From NCBI GenBank assembly GCA_028683685.1, contig JAQUHH010000011.1, forward strand, positions 1 through 18,591: 18,591 nucleotides of DNA. The letters are read 5' to 3'. This document shows positions 8,518 to 16,616 of the stretch, one piece after another (positions within the stretch are counted from its first letter, which is position 1; each line of letters begins with the position of its first letter). Under the pieces are notes generated by a model. The model was given only the letters and a program-made list of their open reading frames with translations, made no database searches and was not told the origin of the DNA. Source of the stretch: Bacteroidales bacterium. Lineage in GTDB: Bacteria; Bacteroidota; Bacteroidia; Bacteroidales; WCHB1-69. Both the position numbers and the translations under genes were made by a program.

Positions 8518-9540
8518 TTATTTCGAATGTTTTTTGTAAAACTGAATCATTTTAGGAATAACCTGATTGATTTCGCCTACAATAGTATAATCAGCGATTG
8601 CATTAATTGGAGCTTTTGGATCCGAATTAATAGAAATAATTTTTGCTGATTGATCCATTCCTGCTCTGTGTTGAACAGCTCCAGAAATTCCACAAGCGAT
8701 GTATAATTTTGGACGAACCGTCACACCAGTTTGTCCCACTTGGCGTTCGTGTTCTATAAAACCCGCATCAACGGCTGCACGAGTAGCAGCAACTTCGCCA
8801 CCAAGGACAGCAGCCAAATCGTATAAATGCTTAAAGTTTTCGCGAGAACCAACGCCATATCCACCTGAAACCAGAATTTGAGCTGCTTTTAAATTTATTT
8901 TTTGAGCTTCGATATGACGTTCTAAAATCTTAATACTAAACATATCGTCGCATAAAACTTTATCCATGTCAATCAACTTAATCATTGCTTTAACAGGACG
9001 AGTAGCGGGTTCAAGTTTCATCACACCTTCGCGAACAGTGGCCATTTGTGGACGTGTATCCGGATTGATAATGGTGGCAATAATATTTCCACCAAAGGCA
9101 GGACGAATTTGATATAAAAGATTTTTATATGTTTTTCCTGATTTGGTTTCGGTGTGGTCACCAATTTCCAAACTAGTACAATCGGCTGTTAAACCACATT
9201 TTAAAGCAGAAGCTATACGAGGAGCCAAATCGCGTCCTATTGAAGTAGCACCAAATAAGGCAATTTCGGGTTTTTCTCGTTTGAAAATATCACAAATTAT
9301 AGCAGTATGTGGCAGTGTTAAATATGGGAATAAAGAAGATTTGTCGGCCAAATGAATGACATCAACACCATAAGGGTGCACCTCTTCTTCTATTTTTGAC
9401 AATCCGTTTCCGATAACCACCGCTTCTAATTTAACCTTAAGTTCATCAGCAAGTTTACGTCCTTTGGAAAGCAATTCCAAACTTACATCGGCAATTTTGC
9501 CATCTTCTGTTATTTCACAGTATACAAATATATTATTCAC
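8518..9540 (-). CDS. etfA: Electron transfer flavoprotein alpha subunit
   Basis: The 340-residue protein has the ETF alpha layout: an N-terminal nucleotide-binding-like domain (1 to about 190) and a C-terminal FAD domain (about 217-330). The FAD domain shows ILVSGGYGVGSRENF (222-236), the VGQTG loop (268-272), and the signature LYIACGISGAVQHRAGM (279-295) followed by INSDPKAPI. It pairs with EtfB to carry electrons from the acyl-CoA dehydrogenase to a membrane quinone reductase or another acceptor. It sits 30 bases after etfB and 24 bases before the dehydrogenase gene, an order fitting a dedicated complex. Nothing suggests damage or a bifurcating variant, though bifurcation cannot be ruled out by eye. 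Confidence 0.96.
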   Translation of the reverse strand: MNNIFVYCEITEDGKIADVSLELLSKGRKLADELKVKLEAVVIGNGLSKIEEEVHPYGVDVIHLADKSSLFPYLTLPHTAIICDIFKREKPEIALFGATSIGRDLAPRIASALKCGLTADCTSLEIGDHTETKSGKTYKNLLYQIRPAFGGNIIATIINPDTRPQMATVREGVMKLEPATRPVKAMIKLIDMDKVLCDDMFSIKILERHIEAQKINLKAAQILVSGGYGVGSRENFKHLYDLAAVLGGEVAATRAAVDAGFIEHERQVGQTGVTVRPKLYIACGISGAVQHRAGMDQSAKIISINSDPKAPINAIADYTIVGEINQVIPKMIQFYKKHSK

Positions 9541-9570
9541 GTTTGATTCTTTTTTAATTTGACATTAATT

Positions 9571-10440
9571 TTAACCTACCACATGGCTTGAAATCAGATT
9601 TACCATCAACAATTCAACATCTTTATCGCTGTCTGTCAACACCATAGAATCTTTTTGTTGCAAAACGACATTGTCTATCTTTTTTACTTTTGTGGGAGAA
9701 CCTGACAAACCTAAACAATTTGTATCTGCATTAATTGTTTCAACATTCCATTCTTCGAGTTCGAGATATGGACGCTGATTGTACAATTCAGTATAATCCC
9801 TTACTTCTTCTTGAAGTTCAGTGGCCGTTCTGGCATGCTTATAAGTCATCATCCGGCTTGCATTTCTGGCTCGGCATTCGGGAGCAGAACTATGAACGGT
9901 AATGAGAACAGGAGTTTTGCATTCTACCGTCTCGACTCCTCTTTCTAAACGACGTTTAATAACGATGGTGGAAGAATTTACCGAAATAACTTCTTCTGCA
10001 TACGTAATTTGAGGCCAATTTAGTTTTTCGGCCACCTGAGGTCCAACTTGAGCAGTATCCCCATCAATCGCTTGACGACCCGCAATTACGATATCTGGAT
10101 TGGCTTTCTTTACGGCCATCGAAATAGCGTATGAAGTTGCCAAAGTATCCGAGCCTGCAAATTTTCTATCGGTAATTAAATATCCACGATCTGCTCCTCT
10201 GTAAATCGATTCTCTGATGATTTCAGCAGCACGTGAAGGTCCCATCGTCAATATAATGATTTCTGTACCAGGAACTTTATCCTTAATCGTTAATGCCATT
10301 TCGAGAGCATTTAAATCTTCAGGATTAAAAATAGCAGGCAAGGCACCTCTGTTTACTGTACCGTCAGCCTTCATAGCATCTTTCCCTACATTTCTTGTAT
10401 CGGGAACTTGCTTTGCTAACACAACAATTTTTAAACTCAT
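9571..10440 (-). CDS. etfB: Electron transfer flavoprotein beta subunit
   Basis: From the ATG at 10440 the protein has 289 residues and starts MSLKIVVLAKQVPDTRNVGK, the usual EtfB N-terminus. GRQAIDGDTAQVGPQVAEKL (121-140) forms the AMP/FAD-binding loop, and IKRRLERGVETVECKTPVLI (161-180) matches the EtfB signature. The frame is open further upstream to an ATG at 10515, but that would add 25 residues unlike the family. A TAnnTTTG promoter box lies inside that extension, so the shorter start is preferred. EtfB forms the heterodimer with EtfA and is first in the three-gene operon. Confidence 0.95.
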   Translation of the reverse strand: MSLKIVVLAKQVPDTRNVGKDAMKADGTVNRGALPAIFNPEDLNALEMALTIKDKVPGTEIIILTMGPSRAAEIIRESIYRGADRGYLITDRKFAGSDTLATSYAISMAVKKANPDIVIAGRQAIDGDTAQVGPQVAEKLNWPQITYAEEVISVNSSTIVIKRRLERGVETVECKTPVLITVHSSAPECRARNASRMMTYKHARTATELQEEVRDYTELYNQRPYLELEEWNVETINADTNCLGLSGSPTKVKKIDNVVLQQKDSMVLTDSDKDVELLMVNLISSHVVG

Positions 10441-10759
10441 AAATAAATAATATTGGTTGCTTTTTGTTAGTAATGAACGGCAAATATACATTATTTTTTC
10501 AATACGAATCGACAATAAAACAAGCTATACACCTAATATCTCGCCTTTTAAAAAACTAAATATCCGATTTTGTTAGAAAGTCGCTTAAAACAAGCAATTT
10601 ATAATTTTACAATTAGTATAAAAATAACATCTGTCTCATTGTGAACTGATTAACAGTGAAATAAGTATTTATCTAAAAAAAATAAAGTATGTTCTTGTAA
10701 ATTACATTTAAAAAAGTGTTTGTTACATGAATTTACATTTTCGAAAACCACACGACTGC
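10441..10759. other. Intergenic region between etfB and the ChaN-like gene
   Basis: These 319 bases are AT-rich and hold the putative etfB promoter at the left. At 10696-10703 and 10730-10737 there is an 8-base inverted repeat (TGTAAATT/AATTTACA) about 22 bases after the ChaN-like stop codon. It has no T-run directly after it and a 26-base loop, so it is not a clear terminator. TTACAT occurs several times near it. I saw no tRNA, coding signal or riboswitch. Confidence 0.5.
10481..10488 (-). promoter_or_regulatory. Putative -7 box for the etfB-etfA-acyl-CoA dehydrogenase operon
   Basis: On the minus strand this reads TATATTTG followed by C, an exact TAnnTTTG match, 40 bases before the etfB start at 10440. 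TTG triplets lie upstream but none at the ideal -33 distance. It is the best promoter match in the gap and lies inside the longer alternative reading of etfB. Confidence 0.5.
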
Positions 10760-11638
10760 TTAGTGAGTTTTGGTCATTGAGTTAGGGACTACAATAATAT
10801 AATCAGCTTTGTTTAAATACTCTACGTCCAATTTGGAGATATCGTCTTGGCGACTCACTGAAATACTTAATATCTTTAAATTTTTATTTTCTTCATTTAA
10901 ATACCAAACAATACCCTGATAATCATCAGAATGAAAAGCTCCTTGATAATGAACAAAAAGTTTTCCTTTCTCATAGTTTTTCAAAATAAAATGAGCCATT
11001 GTTGCATCTTTTATGGCTTGAGCTTTGGGGAAATTTTCTATATTTTGATTTCTCATTCCAGCTCCGGGCGAGCTACCCATCATTTCGAGCATTTTTTTAT
11101 AGGATGATAATTCGGAATCGTATTTTGGAGGAAGAGGTGCCATCCACTGTTTGGCCTGATTGGATAGATTATCCAGCGCTTCAAAACCGCCGCTATTAAC
11201 CAAAGCAGCATAGCGACGGGGAATATTAGTGGCAATAAAAGCTAATTTATTTTCTTTAGCAAATTCAACCAAGGCTCGATAATCGGTTTTATAATTGCTC
11301 CACAAACGAGCATCATCCAAAAAATTTCGTTCTTTAGTTTTCCCTTGCAAGTATTCATCCAAAACGGTTTGATTGTCGGCTTCAAACATTTCTGCACCCA
11401 AAATTAGAGTTTTGCCAGATTTTTTATATAAATCAGCTGTTAGTTCGTATTGAAGCCAATGCACCATGGCGTCATCGTGAAGCTCACCGAACATAATTAT
11501 ATCTTGTTTTACGGACGAATTGTATAAATCTTCATAAGAAGACTCCTTTCCCCCTTTTTCAAATATTTTGAACGCCACTTTTTGAGCATTTATTGACAAG
11601 CTCGAAATAATGATAATTAGTGTTAGAATGTTTTTCAT
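10760..11638 (-). CDS. Secreted ChaN-like protein (DUF399 / cofactor haem-binding family)
   Basis: From the ATG at 11638 the protein has 292 residues and begins MKNILTLIIIISSLSINAQK, a signal peptide with likely cleavage after Ala18. No lipobox cysteine is seen. An upstream in-frame ATG at 11719 would put 27 polar residues before the signal peptide, so the inner start is preferred. IIMFGELHDDAMVHWLQYEL (47-66), LGAEMFE (80-86), ATNIPRRYAALV (136-147) and HYQGAFHSDDYQGI (230-243) match the ChaN/DUF399 family (PF04187), whose Campylobacter member ChaN binds two haems at a dimer interface and is linked to iron uptake. The conserved histidines here are 54, 230 and 236. It stands alone, so an iron role is an inference from family only. 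Confidence 0.82.
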   Translation of the reverse strand: MKNILTLIIIISSLSINAQKVAFKIFEKGGKESSYEDLYNSSVKQDIIMFGELHDDAMVHWLQYELTADLYKKSGKTLILGAEMFEADNQTVLDEYLQGKTKERNFLDDARLWSNYKTDYRALVEFAKENKLAFIATNIPRRYAALVNSGGFEALDNLSNQAKQWMAPLPPKYDSELSSYKKMLEMMGSSPGAGMRNQNIENFPKAQAIKDATMAHFILKNYEKGKLFVHYQGAFHSDDYQGIVWYLNEENKNLKILSISVSRQDDISKLDVEYLNKADYIIVVPNSMTKTH

Positions 11639-12129
11639 AAAATATTTTTTTGAGGGTCGTCTATTTATTTTTAAAAAACAAACAAGATTGCTTTTTTTTT
11701 GTTCATAAGAATTAATCACTCATTATTGTTGTCCGATAAAACTTAGTGAATCAATGTAATACAAAGATTATTAGATGTTTACTGCCGTTATGAGAGAAAG
11801 GAGCTTATTTTTTACATTGATATTAATTCGTGATTTTCAATACTTTTACCCTTCATCTCCGAAGAGAGAGAGTTGAAAATCAATCGATTAAATTATGGGA
11901 TTCCGTTTTTTCTCTGAGGAGCAGGAGGTGAAAAAACTTTTAAAATTTATCGGATTACAAGGATCGCTGCTATAATTGATTTTCTAAATCTAATGCAAAA
12001 TAATAAAAATCAAGAATCTTAAAACATATATTCATCTATTAATCAAGATCATACTTACTTTTAATCAAATTTAGATGAAAAAAAGAGATAAAAAGTGTAA
12101 ATTTGTAATCAATAAAAAATAATTTCAAA
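11639..12129. other. Long intergenic region between divergent ChaN-like and glycogen genes
   Basis: These 491 bases separate two divergent genes. A 10-base perfect inverted repeat (11831-11840 with 11873-11882) brackets a pyrimidine/purine-rich core, and an 8-base repeat (11915-11922 with 11940-11947) brackets a G/A-rich core. A 26-codon frame (ATG 11895, stop ending at 11975) overlaps the second repeat. Its product would start MGFRFFSEEQEVKKLLKF; I do not recognise it and there is no ribosome-binding site. The plus-strand promoter motif for the glycogen gene is at the right end. No tRNA or known riboswitch was recognised. Confidence 0.45.
12098..12105 (+). promoter_or_regulatory. Putative -7 box for the glycogen synthase-phosphorylase gene
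   Basis: The plus strand reads TAAATTTG, an exact TAnnTTTG match, 24 bases before the start codon at 12130. The upstream TTTAG at 12070-12074 is a poor -33 candidate. The leader would be about 18 bases. Confidence 0.45.
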
Positions 12130-15100
12130 ATGAGAGATATAAAGTACAAAGCAGATTACGTCATTGAAACCGGTTGGGAGATATGCAATAAAATTGGTGG
12201 TATTCACACTGTTATGGCGGGGAAAGCGACACATATGGTAAAAAGGTTCAACGACAATTATATACTTATTGGACCCGATGTTTGGAAAGAGACGCACAAC
12301 AATCCAGAATTTATCGAAAATAAAAATATTTATAAAAAATGGCATGAATATGCCGACAAAAAAGGGATAAAATTTAGAATTGGAAATTGGAATGTTCCTG
12401 GAAACCCAATTGTCATTTTAGTTGATTTTTCGCAATATATTATCAATAAGGATCAAATTCTAACGGAATATTGGGAGGATTATAAACTCGATTCCATTAG
12501 TGGTGAATGGGACTATATAGAGCCTGCTCTTTTTGGATACGCTGCAGCCAAGGCCATTGAAAGTTTTTATGAATATCATATTTCTGCACAAGATAAAATC
12601 GTAGCTCATTTTAATGAATGGAGTTCGGGAACTGGCGTTTTATACTTAAAAAAATATTTACCTCAAGTGGCTACAATCTTTACAGCTCATGGTAATGTTT
12701 TAGCCAAGGAATTAGCCAAAGACAATAAACATGTTGCTTTTTCCAAAGAAATATTAAATGCAGATTTACTCAGTTACCGTTATAATATTCGTTCAAAATA
12801 CTCTCTTGAAAGAACGGCTGTTAGCAATGTCGATAGCTTTACAACCGTAAGCGAAATTTGCAAAATGGAAGCCACGGTTTTATATGATAAAAAAAATGTT
12901 ATTGTCACTCCAAATGGCTTTGATCCTGAGTTAACTCAAGTCACAGACAAGCATCATGAAATTCGGGTTAAAAGTCGTAAAAAATTGATAAATACAGCTG
13001 AAGCAATTACCAAACAAAAAATTGACAATAATTGCTTAATGGTTCTTACCAGCGGAACGCATCAAATAAAAAGCAAAGGATTCGACCTTTTAATAGATAG
13101 TTTGGCGGCATATAACAAATCCGACCAAAACAAAAGCATTCTTGCCTATATAGCCGTCCCAGCCAAAGTTGTTTCGCCTCGTGAAGACATTGATTTTGAG
13201 AACATATCCTTTGACAAACCAGCCATAGAAGATTATTTAACACACTGGATATTTGATTATTCAGAAAATCCGATCATTAATCAACTCATCAATTCTGGCT
13301 TAAGGAATCGTCCCGAAGATAAGGTAAAAATCATATTTGTTCCTACCTATTTAGACGGAAAAGATGGAATTTTCAACATCTCTTATTATGAATTTTTAGC
13401 CGCTTTTGATTTAACCATTTTCCCATCCTTATATGAACCATGGGGCTACACCCCTCATGAAAGTGCTGCTTTGGGAATTCCTACGCTAACCACCAATCGT
13501 TCGGGCTTTGGTTTATGGATTCGTAAACTTAACAATGGCATTCACAAATCTATTTATATCCTAGATCGAAATCTGGAAAACTATTCAGAAGAAGTTATGG
13601 AAATTAAAGATCTATTGCACGATTTTGTTGGCATATCCAGCGATGAATATCAAGAAATTTCAAAACAAGCCAAAGAATTGGCTAAAAATGTAACTTGGGA
13701 TGCCGTTATAAACAATTATTATGCAGCTCACAGTCAGTCTATTGAGAAAGCAGTTTTAAGATTTGAATCGTACAAACAAAAAGTTCCGATTTACAAACAC
13801 AGTAAATCAGAATTAAAAAAAGTAGATACAGAGTGGCGAAAAATTTTCATCACCATGAATTTACCCCAGTCTTTGCAAGCCCTAAATGAACTTAGTAAAA
13901 ACTATTGGTGGTCGTGGAATTTTGAAGCCATTGAGTTGTTTGAAAGCATTGATCCATTGATTTGGAAATCATCGCAACAGAATCCCATTGCTATGTTGGA
14001 AATGTTATCGTATGAAAAAATTCAATCTTTGGAAAAAGACACTGAGTTTTTGCAACGCATGAATAAAGTTCATTCCCAATTTAAAGCCTACATGCAGGAA
14101 AAAGAGAATCAGAGTGAGGAAATGGTAGCCTATTTTAGCATGGAGTTTGGAATTCACGATTCATTAAAAATTTATTCAGGGGGATTAGGAATATTAGCCG
14201 GCGACTATTTAAAAGAAGCCAGTGACTCGAATCGCAATATGATTGGAATTGGTTTATTATATCGCTATGGCTACTTTAAACAAGAACTAAATAGCCAGGG
14301 AGAGCAAATAAACAAATACATCTCTCAAAAATTTACGCAATTACCGCTTATTCCTCAAAGAGATAAAAATGGGAATTGGCAAAAAATCAGCATTGCATTT
14401 CCAGGCAGGACGCTGTATGCTAAGATTTGGAGAGTAGATGTAGGACGCATTCCATTATATCTTTTAGACACAGATTTTGAAGACAATAATGATATTGACC
14501 GTACCATAACACATAATCTGTATGGAGGAGATTGGGAAAATCGTCTCAAACAAGAAATGCTTCTTGGTGTGGGAGGAATTAGAGTAATAAATAAACTTAA
14601 GCTGGACCCAAAAATATATCATTGCAACGAAGGGCATGCTGCTTTTATGGGACTTGAGCGACTAAAAAACCACATACAAGACAAAAACATTCCTTTTTCG
14701 CAAGCTACTGAAATCGTTCGTTCTTCATCGCTTTTTACAACACATACACCCGTTCCAGCCGGTCATGATTATTTTTCTGAAGATTTATTGAGGATTTATA
14801 TGTCGCATTATCCACAACGGATGAATATTACTTGGGAAACATTTATGAATTTAGGAAAAATGCATGAAAACGATTCAAATGAAAAGTTTTCGATGAGTAT
14901 TTTGGCGACTAAACTTTCTCAAGAAGTGAATGGAGTTAGTAAAATTCACGGCCGTGTGAGTCGAGAAATGTTTGCTGATTTATACAAAGGATATTTTCCA
15001 GAAGAATTGCATATTGGCTACGTAACGAATGGTGTTCACTACCCTACTTGGGCTCACAAAAGTTGTCAGAAACTACATTACAAAACCTTTGGCAAAGATT

Positions 15101-16362
15101 TCTTAAAAAATCAAACAGAGACGGTTTTGTGGGAAAAAATAAAGGAAGTTCCAGATAATGAAATTTGGGATATCCGTAAACAGCTGAAATTAGAACTTAT
15201 AAATTATATTAAAGTTCGTTTAGCCAGCGATATGACCCGTCGTCAGGAGAATCCCCGATTGATTTTCAACACTTTGAATGCACTCAATGAGAATGCTTTT
15301 ACCATTGGGTTTGCACGACGATTTGCAACCTATAAAAGAGCAAAATTATTATTTAGTAATTTAGACCGTTTATCTGATTTAGTAAATGATCCTGAACGCC
15401 CCATTCAATTAATTTATGCAGGGAAAGCACATCCAGCCGACGGTGAAGGAAAAGATTTAATAAAATCAATTATTGAAATCAGTCGAATGGATCGTTTTTT
15501 AGGGAAAGTTATTTTTATTGAAAACTACGATATTCCATTGGCACAAAAACTCATTTCTGGGTGCGATTTATGGCTAAATACGCCTACCCGTCCGATGGAA
15601 GCATCTGGCACTAGTGGCGAAAAAGCTGTGATGAATGGTGTTTTAAATTTTAGTGTTCTCGATGGATGGTGGGGCGAAGGATACACCCCCGGTGCAGGTT
15701 GGGCATTAAAAGAAGACAAAACATATCAAAATCAAAATTTCCAAGATCTTTTGGATGCGGAAACAATTTATGACAAATTGAAAGAAGAAATTGTTCCGAT
15801 TTATTATCAACTCGACGATGAAAAAATCCCTAGTATGTGGGTGCAACATATTAAGAAAAACTGGGTTGAAATTGCTCCTCGATTCACAATGAAACGTCAA
15901 GTAGACGACTACTACGACCGATTTTACAGTATTTTATTTGAACGAACAGATGAAATATGTAAAAACAACTATGAACTCGCTTCGCAAGTTTCAAAATGGA
16001 AATCAAAAGTTACAAATGCTTGGGATACTATTTATGTAGTAAATATTGAAACTCCTAATTCAGAGGAAAAACCTTTAATGCTTGGCGAAACTTTTAATGC
16101 TAAAATAAAACTTCATATCGGCAATCTCAGCCCTGAAGATCTGGGTGTTGAAATTCTTTTTGCTCAAAAAACCAATGGTAAAATCAATAAAATATTCAAA
16201 AAAATAGATCTTATCCAGACGGATTTTTCAGAGAATACCCTAAGTCTTGAAGCAAAAATACCAGCCATTAATGTAGGCGTATACGACTATGTGTTCAGGC
16301 TCTATCCTAAAAATGAAAACCTACCTCACCGTCAAGATTTTGATTTGGTAAAATGGTTATAA
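12130..16362 (+). CDS. Fused GT3 glycogen synthase - GT35 alpha-glucan phosphorylase
   Basis: One uninterrupted frame encodes 1410 residues. Residues 1 to about 545 form a eukaryote-type GT3 glycogen synthase: ETGWEICNKIGGIHTV (13-28), AHFNEW (159-164), TIFTAHG (182-188), and SLYEPWGYTPHESAALGIP (433-451) with the EX7E pair Glu436/Glu444. Residues about 570-660 match the DUF3417 N-terminal domain of alpha-glucan phosphorylases (NYWWSWNFEA). Residues about 665-1290 are the GT35 phosphorylase: FSMEFGIHDSLKIYSGGLG, HCNEGHAAF (831-839), GFARRFATYKRA (1060-1071), and EASGTSGEKAVMNG with the PLP lysine at 1165. A beta-rich domain (about 1295-1410) ends in DFDLVKWL. The synthase half would extend glucan from a nucleotide sugar; the other half releases glucose-1-phosphate. 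Both parents look full length. Thr310 replaces the usual arginine of the GRYEFxxKG segment. No other glg gene is nearby. Confidence 0.93.
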   Translation: MRDIKYKADYVIETGWEICNKIGGIHTVMAGKATHMVKRFNDNYILIGPDVWKETHNNPEFIENKNIYKKWHEYADKKGIKFRIGNWNVPGNPIVILVDFSQYIINKDQILTEYWEDYKLDSISGEWDYIEPALFGYAAAKAIESFYEYHISAQDKIVAHFNEWSSGTGVLYLKKYLPQVATIFTAHGNVLAKELAKDNKHVAFSKEILNADLLSYRYNIRSKYSLERTAVSNVDSFTTVSEICKMEATVLYDKKNVIVTPNGFDPELTQVTDKHHEIRVKSRKKLINTAEAITKQKIDNNCLMVLTSGTHQIKSKGFDLLIDSLAAYNKSDQNKSILAYIAVPAKVVSPREDIDFENISFDKPAIEDYLTHWIFDYSENPIINQLINSGLRNRPEDKVKIIFVPTYLDGKDGIFNISYYEFLAAFDLTIFPSLYEPWGYTPHESAALGIPTLTTNRSGFGLWIRKLNNGIHKSIYILDRNLENYSEEVMEIKDLLHDFVGISSDEYQEISKQAKELAKNVTWDAVINNYYAAHSQSIEKAVLRFESYKQKVPIYKHSKSELKKVDTEWRKIFITMNLPQSLQALNELSKNYWWSWNFEAIELFESIDPLIWKSSQQNPIAMLEMLSYEKIQSLEKDTEFLQRMNKVHSQFKAYMQEKENQSEEMVAYFSMEFGIHDSLKIYSGGLGILAGDYLKEASDSNRNMIGIGLLYRYGYFKQELNSQGEQINKYISQKFTQLPLIPQRDKNGNWQKISIAFPGRTLYAKIWRVDVGRIPLYLLDTDFEDNNDIDRTITHNLYGGDWENRLKQEMLLGVGGIRVINKLKLDPKIYHCNEGHAAFMGLERLKNHIQDKNIPFSQATEIVRSSSLFTTHTPVPAGHDYFSEDLLRIYMSHYPQRMNITWETFMNLGKMHENDSNEKFSMSILATKLSQEVNGVSKIHGRVSREMFADLYKGYFPEELHIGYVTNGVHYPTWAHKSCQKLHYKTFGKDFLKNQTETVLWEKIKEVPDNEIWDIRKQLKLELINYIKVRLASDMTRRQENPRLIFNTLNALNENAFTIGFARRFATYKRAKLLFSNLDRLSDLVNDPERPIQLIYAGKAHPADGEGKDLIKSIIEISRMDRFLGKVIFIENYDIPLAQKLISGCDLWLNTPTRPMEASGTSGEKAVMNGVLNFSVLDGWWGEGYTPGAGWALKEDKTYQNQNFQDLLDAETIYDKLKEEIVPIYYQLDDEKIPSMWVQHIKKNWVEIAPRFTMKRQVDDYYDRFYSILFERTDEICKNNYELASQVSKWKSKVTNAWDTIYVVNIETPNSEEKPLMLGETFNAKIKLHIGNLSPEDLGVEILFAQKTNGKINKIFKKIDLIQTDFSENTLSLEAKIPAINVGVYDYVFRLYPKNENLPHRQDFDLVKWL

Positions 16363-16367
16363 TAAAT

Positions 16368-16399
16368 AAAAACGACGCAATTGCGTCGTTTTTGTTTTT
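16368..16399 (+). terminator. Rho-independent terminator after the glycogen gene
   Basis: A perfect palindrome spans 16368-16393 (13-base arms meeting at CAATTG) and is followed by GTTTTT. It starts five bases after the TAA stop of the glycogen synthase-phosphorylase gene. With a T-run on one side and an A-run on the other it might also work from the minus strand. Confidence 0.92.
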
Positions 16400-16453
16400 G
16401 TATATCTTCGTAATCTTTTCTGTAATCAGAATCTATAACATGTAATATCTTTC

Positions 16454-16484
16454 TGCAAATCGAACACAAACATATTCGATTGCA
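16454..16484. repeat. Inverted repeat between two convergent terminators
   Basis: Arms 16454-16464 and 16475-16484 pair over 10 bases (TGCAATCGAA and complement) with one bulged A and a 10-base loop. No T-run follows on either strand, so it is not a plain terminator. Its role is unknown. Confidence 0.35.
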
Positions 16485-16543
16485 CAATAGTATTAAATCC
16501 CAGATAAGACAGAGGGAAATAATCAGATGTACTACACTAATAC

Positions 16544-16583
16544 AAAAAAGCAAAGAAGAATGGGATAACCACGCTTCTTTGCT
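16544..16583 (-). terminator. Rho-independent terminator after rpmH
   Basis: Arms 16549-16558 and 16574-16583 are perfect 10-base inverted repeats with a 15-base loop. On the minus strand the stem leads into six T. It closes the ribosomal protein transcript ending with rpmH and faces the glycogen-gene terminator. Confidence 0.88.
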
Positions 16584-16584
16584 G

Positions 16585-16616
16585 TAATAAATTTTGGAAA
16601 AAGAAAAAATTTATTA
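16585..16616 (-). repeat. AT-only inverted repeat overlapping the rpmH stop codon
   Basis: TAATAAATTTT (16585-16595) and its perfect complement (16606-16616) flank a 10-base purine-rich spacer. The right arm contains the rpmH stop codon. The stem has only A-T pairs, so it is weak; it lies just before the strong terminator. Confidence 0.35.

Noticed and set aside
11639..11719. Upstream in-frame ATG extending the ChaN-like protein by 27 residues
   Set aside because: The extension is polar and precedes a good signal peptide, which must be N-terminal to work; the ATG at 11638 is better.
16332..16553. Minus-strand 73-residue frame rich in Cys and Ile
   Set aside because: It overlaps the end of the glycogen gene and the palindromic terminator, has no family resemblance or promoter, and its composition is that of AT-rich noncoding DNA.
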